The notes under the pieces were generated by a model, which was given only the letters and a program-made list of their open reading frames with translations, ran no database searches and was not told where the DNA came from. A stretch of 64,000 nucleotides of DNA from an uncultured Flavihumibacter sp. (GTDB lineage Bacteria; Bacteroidota; Bacteroidia; Chitinophagales; Chitinophagaceae): positions 1 through 64,000 of the forward strand of contig CABHOY010000047.1 of NCBI GenBank assembly GCA_902168105.1, given 5' to 3'. Both the position numbers and the translations under genes were made by a program. Shown piece after piece: positions 51,747 to 60,396 of the stretch; positions within the stretch are counted from its first letter, which is position 1; each line of letters begins with the position of its first letter.

Positions 51747-52508
51747 ATGGATAAGAAAATTACGCTTGAAATTTGTGCCGCATCGGTAGCTTCCTGCATT
51801 GCTGCAGAAGAAGGAGGAGCACAGCGAATAGAATTATGCGATAACCTGCTGGAAGGCGGTACCACCCCCAGCTATGCCACCATTGCCGTGGCACGTGAGA
51901 AAGTAAAGATAGACCTCTACCCTATCATCCGCCCCCGTGGTGGTGATTTCCTGTATGACGATCTTGAATTTACCCTCATGCAGAAAGACATCAAACTGTG
52001 CAAGTCACTGGGATGTAATGGCGTGGTGATCGGGCTGTTAACGGCAGATGGCAAAGTAGACATACCCCGTACAACGGCGCTGGTGAAACTGGCGTGGCCA
52101 ATGGGCGTTACCTTCCACCGTGCGTTCGACATGACCGAAGATCCCCTGCAGGCACTGGAAGATGTGATTGCAACCGGCTGCGAACGCATCCTGACTTCCG
52201 GCCAGCGGAATACCGCAACTGAAGGTATCCCTCTGCTGAAAACATTAGTGGAAAAAGCAGAAGGACGTATTGCCGTTATGGTTGGTTCCGGTGTACGCGC
52301 ACACAATATTGCCGAACTGGTAAAAGAGACCGGCGCTGTCGAGTTTCACACTACAGCCAAAGCTTATGAAGAAAGCGGTATGCAGTACCGTAACCCGAAT
52401 GTAAGTATGGGCGGTATTCCCGGCGTTCCTGAATATGGTATTTCCAAAACACAGGTAACTGAGGTAAAGAAGATCATCGCACAGGCACAGGAGGCTGCAG
52501 GCAATTAG
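51747..52508 (+). CDS. cutC: CutC family TIM-barrel protein
   Basis: A 253-residue CutC protein with EICAASVASCIAAEEGGAQRIELCDNL, PIIRPRGGDFLY, GVTFHRAFDM, CERILTSGQ and VEFHTTAKAYEES. The name comes from a proposed copper-tolerance role in E. coli that has been disputed; the biochemical function is not established. Here it is the last gene of a permease-kinase-glycosylasparaginase operon, with no copper gene nearby, so a role in sugar or glycopeptide metabolism is more consistent with context. A strong terminator follows. Confidence 0.92.
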   Translation: MDKKITLEICAASVASCIAAEEGGAQRIELCDNLLEGGTTPSYATIAVAREKVKIDLYPIIRPRGGDFLYDDLEFTLMQKDIKLCKSLGCNGVVIGLLTADGKVDIPRTTALVKLAWPMGVTFHRAFDMTEDPLQALEDVIATGCERILTSGQRNTATEGIPLLKTLVEKAEGRIAVMVGSGVRAHNIAELVKETGAVEFHTTAKAYEESGMQYRNPNVSMGGIPGVPEYGISKTQVTEVKKIIAQAQEAAGN

Positions 52509-52533
52509 ATCTGCAACAACTTAATAATACAGC

Positions 52534-52567
52534 AAAAAGGGCGTCCGCTTATGCGAACGCCCTTTTG
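52534..52567. terminator. bidirectional terminator between cutC and susD
   Basis: AAAAGGGCGT pairs with ACGCCCTTTT, with an inner TCCGC/GCGAA partial pairing and T-runs on both strands. Confidence 0.88.
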
Positions 52568-52598
52568 TTTTTATCGGTTCAGATTTGCTGTTCATTCA

Positions 52599-54065
52599 TC
52601 AGATCGGGTTCTGCTCAACGGCTTTATTAGCATTGATCTCGTCCTGCGGGAACAGGAACTCCCAACGGATGTCGTCCACAGGTACTTCCATCACGTTGGC
52701 TGTCAGTGCAGGCGTATGATTAGCCCCTGTCCTGTTAAGCGCCAGATGCATACGTTTCAGGTCATAAAAACGAAAGCCTTCTCCCCACAGTTCCACACGA
52801 CGCTGAGTAAGGATCTCCTGCAGCAATGCATCGCCGGTAGCTGTACTTTTTGTGTACTGCGGGTCACGGTTCACAGCCAGTTCATATAACACATCCGCAG
52901 CAGCAGCATCCTGGTTCAGACGTGCTTTTGCTTCAGCTTCTATCAGGTACATTTCTGCTGCACGCATCAAAGGAACGTCGCCAATACTCGCTGCCGTCGC
53001 CACCATGAATTTCTTGCTGATGTATGGATATTTCACACCTCCCGGAGGTACCGGAACATCTTCACCGTCAGAACTCCATACCTGTCTGCGAACGTCTGTG
53101 TTTGTAATTTTGGCATACAATGCAGAATTGATCGCTTTAGGATTGGTCCTGATATTGGAAGAGTTGTAATTGGACGACATGAAAGCAAAGAATGAATAAA
53201 AATAAGTGGTCTGCTCAGAGATCTGATGACTGCCCCACATCCATTCTTTATTACTGAAATCATTGAAGCCTGTCTTGTAATCAGCGTTGCTCATTAACTC
53301 TACTCCCGCCCTTGCTTCTTCTGCATACTTCGCAGCGTCGGCCCAGTTCTGCATAGTTAATGCTATACGTGCTTTAAGTCCTTTTGCTACGTTGATACTG
53401 ATATGCGATTTAGGTTTACCAGTGAATCCCTCCAGGTTTACAATAGCATCGTCTATGTCTTTTACTATTTGTGTATATACTTCGGCCACTGTAGATCTTG
53501 GCAATCCTTCCGTAGTACTGGTCAGTACCAAAGGCACGCCGTCCTGTGAGTTGTTAGTCGTTGCATCATAACGTATGGCATACATCTGCACCAGGTTCCA
53601 ATAGGCCCATGCGCGGTAAGCCTGCGCCTGCCCCTTTATCACTTTTCTATCACCGTCATCACCCGTTGCTTTGTCGATATTATCAATGATCATATTCGCA
53701 TTTGCGATGATCTTGTAGTAAAACAAATAAGTGAATTTCAGAAATGTGGCTGATGCATTACGATGTGTTAACCACTGGTACTGGGAGTTGAACCAGCCAT
53801 TACCAGCCGCAGTCATTACCAGGTCGTCTCCCAGCATATCATTGTTGATCATGATACTTCCCTGACCACCCTGGTCCTGGGAATCGTACTGAATATATAA
53901 TGAACGATGAATACCGTTGATGGCAGACCATGCATTATCTACTGTCGTAAATACTGATTCCGAAGGATAGGCATCAGTCGGATTGGTATCCAAATAATCC
54001 TTTTTACAGGAGCTGAAAATTAAAACAGGTATCGCTATGAGTGTATATAATAATTTCTTCGTCAT
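52599..54065 (-). CDS. SusD/RagB family outer-membrane lipoprotein
   Basis: Surface glycan- or peptide-binding lid of a SusCD importer, 488 residues. The lipobox is IFSSCKKDYLD (Cys near residue 20). The TPR-rich SusD fold shows FLKFTYLFYYKIIANANMIIDNID, QAQAYRAWAYWNLVQMYA and PLMRAAEMYLIEAEAKARL, and ends FPQDEINANKAVEQNPI. It lies 12 nt downstream of susC. Confidence 0.95.
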   Translation of the reverse strand: MTKKLLYTLIAIPVLIFSSCKKDYLDTNPTDAYPSESVFTTVDNAWSAINGIHRSLYIQYDSQDQGGQGSIMINNDMLGDDLVMTAAGNGWFNSQYQWLTHRNASATFLKFTYLFYYKIIANANMIIDNIDKATGDDGDRKVIKGQAQAYRAWAYWNLVQMYAIRYDATTNNSQDGVPLVLTSTTEGLPRSTVAEVYTQIVKDIDDAIVNLEGFTGKPKSHISINVAKGLKARIALTMQNWADAAKYAEEARAGVELMSNADYKTGFNDFSNKEWMWGSHQISEQTTYFYSFFAFMSSNYNSSNIRTNPKAINSALYAKITNTDVRRQVWSSDGEDVPVPPGGVKYPYISKKFMVATAASIGDVPLMRAAEMYLIEAEAKARLNQDAAAADVLYELAVNRDPQYTKSTATGDALLQEILTQRRVELWGEGFRFYDLKRMHLALNRTGANHTPALTANVMEVPVDDIRWEFLFPQDEINANKAVEQNPI

Positions 54066-54077
54066 CTTGTTTCCATT

Positions 54078-57000
54078 TTAGAGTGTAACATTAATACCGA
54101 GAGTGATTACGCGGGCCGGCACATATACGTTTGAAGTAACGCCAGTGAAGGACTGTGTTACGTTCATGCCTTTGCGGGCCGTTTTCAGGAACAGGTTTTC
54201 GCCACTCGCAAAAATGCTGGCACTGGACAGGTGTAATAAGGAAGTATATGCTTTCGGCAGACTATATCCCAGGCTTACTCGTCTCAGGTTCAGGAAAGAC
54301 GCGTCAGTCAGCCAGCGGTCAGATGTACCGGCGCCAATGTTGGTAGGATTGCCGAAGTTCATTTTAGGAACATTCGTCACATCTCCAGCCTTCTGCCAAC
54401 GCTGCAATGCATCTTTATGCAATGCGGTCCCGTACACGCCACCATGCATCAATCCCAGATACGTCTGGTCATATACTTTACCACCTATCTGGTAACTTAC
54501 CAGGATGGACAACTCAAAATTCTTATAGTTGAATGTATTGGTAATACCGCCATATACGTCAGGTATTGCACTTCCTGAATAATGATAACGGGCATTAGAT
54601 AACAATGTAGTTACAGTATCACCACCCTTGGTGATGCGGGTAGTATTCGCAGGCGTCGAAGCTGTGTTCTGCGCCCTGTACAAAGGCAAACCATCTGCTT
54701 CATCCACTCCCATATATTCTCTCAGCCAGAATTCATACTGTGAGTTGCCTACCATCAGTTTTTTAGTACCATTGATGATCTCCTCTTTAGGTAGTTTGGT
54801 CACCTGGTTTTTATATGTCGTGGCATTCAGGTTCACATTCCATTTGAAGTCTTTATTACGCACCACATCAATACCTACCTGGAGCTCGAAGCCTTTATTC
54901 CACATAGAGCCTACGTTCGCGTTCTGTTCTTTCAAACCGCTGGATAGTGGCAATGGTACACGGAAAAGCAGATTGTTTGACTGACGGTGGAAGTATTCAA
55001 TACTACCACTTATGCGTTCATGCAAGAAGCTGAAGTCAACACCGATATCAAAAGTTTTGTTCTGTTCCCACACCAGGTTACTGGTGAGTGAACTCTGTAA
55101 CATACCGGGTTCGTCAGCATTCGCATATGGCTCGTACAATGCCTGCCATGCATAATAGATGTCAGCGCCATTTGCATCCAGTAATGCGTCGTTACCTACG
55201 GAACCGTAAGAAGAACGTACTTTCAGCAGGTCTATCCAACGCACATCTTTCATGAAATTTTCACCGTTGACCTTCCATGCACCTCCTACAGACCAGAAAT
55301 TACCCCAGCGAAGGTCCCGGGAGAAACGGCTGGTACCGTCACGACGGTAAGAAGCAGATGCAAAATATTTCTCATTGAAGCTATAGTTGGCACGGGAGAA
55401 GAACCCTTCCGTATGGTATTTATCAGTACGTGAGCTCAGACTGTTGGTCGTGGTAAAATTACCCAGCTCAGAATTGCCGTTATCGAGGATGATCTGCTGT
55501 CTTGAACCGTTGAAATAATTGTACGTCATATCATAGTTCTCGTGACCGCCCAGAACTTCGATATGATGCAAACCAAAGGCGCGATTATAGTTAAGCAGCT
55601 GGTTAAATGTAAAGCCTGTCCTTACACGGTTAGTGCGGCTGGCACGTCCTGCCGGAGCGCCATCACCTATGCTGGTGTTATCAAAAGTACCTACCAGATC
55701 ATTCGTGATATCTGCACTGATGTTAGTCGTGAATTTGAAATCACGCAGGAAAGACACTTCACCGAATGTTCTTGCAGACAACGTATTACGCTTAAAGCTG
55801 TTGTCGTTCCGTTCGGTCTCCATGATCACGTGACGGCCTGCATTGGCGCCGGCAGGTCTTGCTGCCTGGCCACCCTGTGAGCCATCGCCGCGATCATAGA
55901 TCTGGCCGCCATACTGGTCTAATACAAAAGCACCGGTAGTAGCGTCGTGTACGTGAACGGGATAAACAGGACCCATCCCTCTTGTGAAGTTGAAAGGGTT
56001 TATATAAGCAGAGCTGTTATCGACGGTATTACCCTGGTTGGATTTCACATAAGAGCCATTCACGTTGATGCCGGTCTTGAACCATTTCAGCGGAGCGGTA
56101 TTTACGTTCACACGGCCAGTGATCCTTTCAAAGTCAGACTTGATCACAAAACCCTTTTCCTTTACATATCCCAGGGAGATGAAATAATCACTCTTATCCG
56201 ACCCACCGTTGAAGCTAATGCCATAGTCGCCACGACTACCGGTACGCTGTACGGCTTTTGTCCAGTCCAGGTCATCTGCATACAGTAGTTTTGCATCGGG
56301 GTTCATTGTACCATCAGTACGCACAATATCATTGTCTGCAACATTAAAAGGATTATATCCTACGCGGCCCTTCACACCGGCAGTAGCGGTCTGGCTGGCC
56401 TGTTCCAACGTGACAGTGGGTGATATTAAACTGTTCCTGTAAGATTCCCACATCATCGGATAATACTCGAAAGCATTTACACGATCGTATTCGGGAATGG
56501 CACGGGAAGTAATACCCTGCATAGCTTTGAACTGAATGTGGTGGCCATTGCGTTTACCTTTTTTGGTAGTGAGGATCACTACGCCATTGGCTGCGCGGGC
56601 ACCGTATAGGGCGGAAGAAGAGGCGTCTTTCAGGACTGACATGCTCTCGATGTCGTCAGTATTGATGCTGGAGATATTACCGGTAAAAGGCACCCCATCC
56701 ACTACATACAACGGATCGCTGGATGCATTGATGGAACCTACGCCACGGATGCGGATGGCAGGACCATCACCTGGCTGACCGCTGCCGGAGTTTACCTGTA
56801 TACCGGGAGCGGCGCCTTCCAGTGCATTGAACACATTTGTAACGGGGCGCGTTTGCAGTGCTTTGGCATCTATCTGCGTAAGGGAACCGGTAAACGTTTT
56901 ACGGTTAGCAGTACCGTAAGCGATCACCACTACTTCGTTCAGCCCTTTGGTATCCACCTGCAATACCACACTAAGCGTTGAACGCCCGTTCACCAAAACT

Positions 57001-57557
57001 TCCTGGTCAATATGACCGATATAACTGAACACCAATGTAGCCGTAGATGGTGCATCAAGTTCAAATTCGCCTCTGGCATTGGTAACGGTACCTTTATTGG
57101 CTTTTGCCACACGTACGCTTACACCTGCAAGTGGAGTGCCGGATGCATCGGTTACACGGCCTTTAATATTGATATCTGCAATCACTTCACTTTTAGGAGC
57201 GATGCCTACCAGCTTGTCGGACATTACACGAAAGGTAAGCCCGGTGCTGCTAAGCGCTTTGTCTAATACCTGCTCTACAGTCTTATCTGTTACAGCTACT
57301 GTCACCTTTGTATCGGCAGCAATTACGTCATTGCTGTATACAAAACGGTAGTCGCTTTGCTTCTCAATGATCTTAAGCAATTTAGCCAGCTTTACATCTT
57401 CCAGGTTAAGGGTAAACCTTTTCTGTGAGTATACACTGGCAGACACCTGCATGCAGGTCACGAGCGTCAGCAAAAAGGCCAGTTTCATCAAGAGGATTGC
57501 TTTTAGGAAAGACTTCGGTTTAGGTAAAAGAAACAGATTAAGTCTGGTTTTTTCCAT
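54078..57557 (-). CDS. SusC/RagA family TonB-linked receptor with STN domain
   Basis: Outer-membrane transporter of 1159 residues. N-terminal signal, then an STN domain (about 45-115, FTLNLEDVKLAKLLKIIEKQ), which talks to a FecR anti-sigma factor. A carboxypeptidase-regulatory domain follows (IKGRVTDASGTPLAGVSV), then the plug (VDGVPFTGNISSINTDDIESMSVLKDASSSALYGARAANGV, in segments) and the barrel. The STN domain matches the FecR and ECF genes immediately upstream. The ATG at 57557 (MEKTRLNLF) is preferred; the frame is open to 57608. Substrate is unknown, and no glycosidase lies on this transcript. Confidence 0.95.
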   Translation of the reverse strand: MEKTRLNLFLLPKPKSFLKAILLMKLAFLLTLVTCMQVSASVYSQKRFTLNLEDVKLAKLLKIIEKQSDYRFVYSNDVIAADTKVTVAVTDKTVEQVLDKALSSTGLTFRVMSDKLVGIAPKSEVIADINIKGRVTDASGTPLAGVSVRVAKANKGTVTNARGEFELDAPSTATLVFSYIGHIDQEVLVNGRSTLSVVLQVDTKGLNEVVVIAYGTANRKTFTGSLTQIDAKALQTRPVTNVFNALEGAAPGIQVNSGSGQPGDGPAIRIRGVGSINASSDPLYVVDGVPFTGNISSINTDDIESMSVLKDASSSALYGARAANGVVILTTKKGKRNGHHIQFKAMQGITSRAIPEYDRVNAFEYYPMMWESYRNSLISPTVTLEQASQTATAGVKGRVGYNPFNVADNDIVRTDGTMNPDAKLLYADDLDWTKAVQRTGSRGDYGISFNGGSDKSDYFISLGYVKEKGFVIKSDFERITGRVNVNTAPLKWFKTGINVNGSYVKSNQGNTVDNSSAYINPFNFTRGMGPVYPVHVHDATTGAFVLDQYGGQIYDRGDGSQGGQAARPAGANAGRHVIMETERNDNSFKRNTLSARTFGEVSFLRDFKFTTNISADITNDLVGTFDNTSIGDGAPAGRASRTNRVRTGFTFNQLLNYNRAFGLHHIEVLGGHENYDMTYNYFNGSRQQIILDNGNSELGNFTTTNSLSSRTDKYHTEGFFSRANYSFNEKYFASASYRRDGTSRFSRDLRWGNFWSVGGAWKVNGENFMKDVRWIDLLKVRSSYGSVGNDALLDANGADIYYAWQALYEPYANADEPGMLQSSLTSNLVWEQNKTFDIGVDFSFLHERISGSIEYFHRQSNNLLFRVPLPLSSGLKEQNANVGSMWNKGFELQVGIDVVRNKDFKWNVNLNATTYKNQVTKLPKEEIINGTKKLMVGNSQYEFWLREYMGVDEADGLPLYRAQNTASTPANTTRITKGGDTVTTLLSNARYHYSGSAIPDVYGGITNTFNYKNFELSILVSYQIGGKVYDQTYLGLMHGGVYGTALHKDALQRWQKAGDVTNVPKMNFGNPTNIGAGTSDRWLTDASFLNLRRVSLGYSLPKAYTSLLHLSSASIFASGENLFLKTARKGMNVTQSFTGVTSNVYVPARVITLGINVTL

Positions 57558-57693
57558 ACTTTTAGATTGTTTAAGGTCAATAAAATGCCTGACAGGCCTC
57601 ATCTCCAATGAAACACCTGTCTACGCTGATCTTGGTTGAGGGGGAATGTTGCCGCATTTCCCCTTAGTTTTTGTTAGTTGTTAAATTTCAAAT

Positions 57694-57721
57694 AGTTCAA
57701 TAGTTAAAGTTCAATAGTTAA
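57694..57721. repeat. perfect 14-bp tandem repeat upstream of susC
   Basis: AGTTCAATAGTTAA occurs twice back to back, preceded by a partial unit (TTCAAATAGTT). It sits in the 193-nt gap between fecR and susC, where the ECF-dependent promoter should be. The full region has no other structure. Confidence 0.7.
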
Positions 57722-57750
57722 CTCCATAAGCTTAATTCAGTATGGGCTGT

Positions 57751-58842
57751 TTATCTTTTTATGATGATCTTCTTCTTGTCAATGTTGTATCGGAATGGAG
57801 ATGTAAACCTGAGAGCTTCTAAAGTCTGGTCAACTGTTTCGTTAATAAAAGTCCCTGTAAAACGGTACTCTTCCACCTCTTTATCTTCAAAAGTAATCCG
57901 CACGTCATACCATCTTTCCATTTTGAGGGCAATGTCTGCAAAGCGCTCATCATTGAATACAAGACAGTTTTCTTTCCATGCAGTTTCTGCTACCAGGCTG
58001 TCATTAGGATTGACGGTTACTTCTTCCAGGCGGTATGGTTCCTTGTCCGGGTTTCCTGTGACAGGTACCGATATCACCTTCGGTTGTTGATGTGTTTCGT
58101 TGAATAAAATTATCTTTTGGTTGGGGGATAAAATGACCTTTTCCGGCACTTCCCCTTTTATTGTTACTTCTACTTTTCCTTGTATTAAAGAGGTTTCTAC
58201 TGTTTTATCATCTTCGTATGCCCTGACGTTAAAAGTCGTCCCTAATACGGTAATGTCCATCTTTCTGGTATGGATAATAAACGGCCGTTGTTCATCTTTA
58301 TGTACATCAAAAAAAGCCTCTCCTTCCAGTACTACCTGCCTGCTGTCGTCTTTACCGTAATCGTAGGTTAACTTACTGCTTACATTCAGGAAAACAACAG
58401 ATCCGTCGGGCAATGTAACCATCGTGCGTGATCCGTGACGGGTGGATATTTCACTCACCAGTTCTTTAGCGGTTTGTTTATTCCCTCGCAGGCTCCATAA
58501 TCCGCCGGTTACGACCACTATCAGCAGCACGGCTGCCATCAGCAACGGAACGCCGTACTTACTCTTCCAGGATCTGTTTTCCGGCATTTCCGGGAATATT
58601 ACTACCGGTACCTGAAAATCTTCAGGGTACAGTTCCTGCATACGCAGCATATGTTTTTCCAGCGCGTTTTCCGTATCTCCGGTATTGTCAGGTGTACTCA
58701 GTTCCAGCTCCTTTATCAGTGATGCCTGATAACTCAGTTGTGCATCCTCCTTCAGTAACATCTCCAGCTCCCTCAGTTCATCTAATGTAGCCTCACCTGA
58801 TATTTTCCTTCCCAGCAATATCCAGGTTCTGTCTTGACTCAT
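57751..58842 (-). CDS. FecR family anti-sigma factor
   Basis: A 363-residue inner-membrane regulator: cytoplasmic N-terminal anti-sigma part (1-90), one membrane helix (about 96-118, GVPLLMAAVLLIVVVTGGLWSL), and a periplasmic FecR domain (TRHGSRTMVTLPDGSVVFLNVSSKLTY, VVLEGEAFFDVHKDEQRPFIIHT) followed by a DUF4974-type C-terminal domain. It relays the SusC STN signal to the ECF sigma factor encoded next upstream. Confidence 0.94.
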   Translation of the reverse strand: MSQDRTWILLGRKISGEATLDELRELEMLLKEDAQLSYQASLIKELELSTPDNTGDTENALEKHMLRMQELYPEDFQVPVVIFPEMPENRSWKSKYGVPLLMAAVLLIVVVTGGLWSLRGNKQTAKELVSEISTRHGSRTMVTLPDGSVVFLNVSSKLTYDYGKDDSRQVVLEGEAFFDVHKDEQRPFIIHTRKMDITVLGTTFNVRAYEDDKTVETSLIQGKVEVTIKGEVPEKVILSPNQKIILFNETHQQPKVISVPVTGNPDKEPYRLEEVTVNPNDSLVAETAWKENCLVFNDERFADIALKMERWYDVRITFEDKEVEEYRFTGTFINETVDQTLEALRFTSPFRYNIDKKKIIIKR

Positions 58843-58932
58843 AAACTTTTTTATGGGCTTTACACTTAATAAGACAAAGGATTTAAAAGTATCTACTAAG
58901 TCTTTTCAAAAAAAATTAACAAAAAGTAAATA

Positions 58933-59493
58933 CTAACGTTTGGGCAGATATAAACGGAGGGCTTCACTGATCTTTTTGCAGGCGATGGCCATCTGTACGT
59001 CAATTGTGTTTACAGATATTTCCAGGATGCTGGCCACTTCCTTGTATTTCAATCCGTCTTCACGAATGAGCTTATAAATGATCTTACAGCGGGGAGGAAG
59101 ATTATTGACCGCTTCTGCCATTTTACGGGCCATTTCCCCTGATATCATCAGTTGCTCGGGCGTGTTGTCGGCTATGGTCAGATCTACCGATAACGTGTCT
59201 ATGCTGAAATATTGCAGCTGTTGTTTATTCAGGTAATTAAGTGCTGTGTTGCGGGTAGATACATACAGGTATACTTTGAGGTTACCGACCTGTAAAAGGC
59301 GTTCCCTGTTCTTCCAGATATTTACAAATACATCTGAAGCTATTTCCTCGGCCTGTTCTTCGGATCTTATGATGGAGGTTGCAAACTGGCATAGTGGCTT
59401 GTAAAAAAGCCGGAACAATTGCCTGTATGCGTTTTCGTCCCCTGTCGCTATCCTTCCGGCGAGCATTTGTATAGTGGCGTGATCTGACTGCAC
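58933..59493 (-). CDS. ECF-type RNA polymerase sigma factor
   Basis: A 186-residue sigma-70 family protein with region 2 (FYKPLCQFATSIIRSEEQAEEIASDVFVNIWKN) and region 4 (NLPPRCKIIYKLIREDGLKYKEVASILEISVNTIDVQM). It presumably activates the fecR-susCD genes downstream when FecR releases it. The start given is GTG; an ATG at codon 10 (59466, MLAGRIATGDENAY) is equally possible. Confidence 0.94.
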   Translation of the reverse strand: MQSDHATIQMLAGRIATGDENAYRQLFRLFYKPLCQFATSIIRSEEQAEEIASDVFVNIWKNRERLLQVGNLKVYLYVSTRNTALNYLNKQQLQYFSIDTLSVDLTIADNTPEQLMISGEMARKMAEAVNNLPPRCKIIYKLIREDGLKYKEVASILEISVNTIDVQMAIACKKISEALRLYLPKR

Positions 59494-59584
59494 TACGATA
59501 CGAACTTGGTTGATATTAGGTTTTCAGAAATCTCTCTGCTTACTCTTACATTACTTCTCTGCTGGTGGCAGATAAAGTTAAAAT

Positions 59585-59628
59585 AAAAAATGCTCAATGT
59601 TGAACACCTGTTCAATATTAAGCATTTG
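59585..59628 (-). terminator. terminator of the Trp-repeat protein gene
   Basis: On the minus strand AAATGCTTAATATTGAACA pairs with TGTTCAACATTGAGCATTT (two G-U or mispairs) and a T-run follows. Confidence 0.8.
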
Positions 59629-59649
59629 AAATAAATTGTTCCGGTTTAA

Positions 59650-60069
59650 TTACACCGTTCCCAAACCGGTCACCCAGAGGCTCCAGTCTTTATCAAATTT
59701 ATACCATTCACCTTTGGGGCCTTCCCATTTCCATTCCGGCACTTCCGCCCATGTGGCTCCTTTATCGGCGCTCCACCATAGTTTACCATCGCCTATCTTA
59801 AGCCAGTTGCCTCCTTTATCGGCCCACATGCCGTCTTCCACAGCCATCCATTTTTTTCCATTACCGCTCCACCACACCTTTGCCTCCTTATCTACCTTAT
59901 ACCAGTAATTTTTCCTGTCTTTTACCCCATTCCAGATACCGTCTTTTGCTTTAGACCATTCTTCTGCCACATATTTACAGCATACGGGACCGGGAGACAT
60001 TGCATTTACTTTTACTTTTACAGCAGGAATGATACAGACGCAGAGCATTAACAAAAACAGCTTTTTCAT
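59650..60069 (-). CDS. secreted Trp-rich repeat protein
   Basis: From the ATG at 60069 this is a 139-residue protein with signal peptide MKKLFLLMLCVCIIPAVKVKVNA; the frame is open 31 codons further upstream, but that part is not signal-like. The mature region is built of about four short repeats with a W-x-K/W-x2-W pattern (DGIWNGVKDRKNYWYKVD, EAKVWWSGNGKKWMAVEDG, GKLWWSADKGATWAEVPE, GEWYKFDKDWSLWV). This resembles small beta-propeller or carbohydrate-binding repeats. No family is recognised. Confidence 0.75.
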   Translation of the reverse strand: MKKLFLLMLCVCIIPAVKVKVNAMSPGPVCCKYVAEEWSKAKDGIWNGVKDRKNYWYKVDKEAKVWWSGNGKKWMAVEDGMWADKGGNWLKIGDGKLWWSADKGATWAEVPEWKWEGPKGEWYKFDKDWSLWVTGLGTV

Positions 60070-60396
60070 AACATGAAATTTTTTAGAAATAACTGCCGGT
60101 ACGTAACAACAGGGCTGCTTGTAGCGCTTCCGGCGGATCGTTTGAGGTTTTTCAGCGGCCATGCCCTTCTGACCGTATAATTATTCGCAGGTTCCGATGT
60201 AGATCTCTAGTAATTAACGCGTTTCAGGCACTGATGGTTTTATCTCATTTATGTATAGTATGTTAAGGGTATTTTATACATTTATCGAATTCTTATGATT
60301 ATTACTTAACAAAGCCCCAAACTTCTATGTGGATAGAGAGATTTTTTTTAATTTTCCGTCTCGTTTTTAAACCGCATCTAATCCAAAACATTAATC
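60070..60396. other. intergenic region upstream of nagB
   Basis: AT-rich, about 330 nt. The only notable feature is TTTATACATTTATCG at 60273-60287, identical to a 15-mer upstream of the permease operon at 48042. No exact consensus promoter or RNA was found. Confidence 0.5.
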
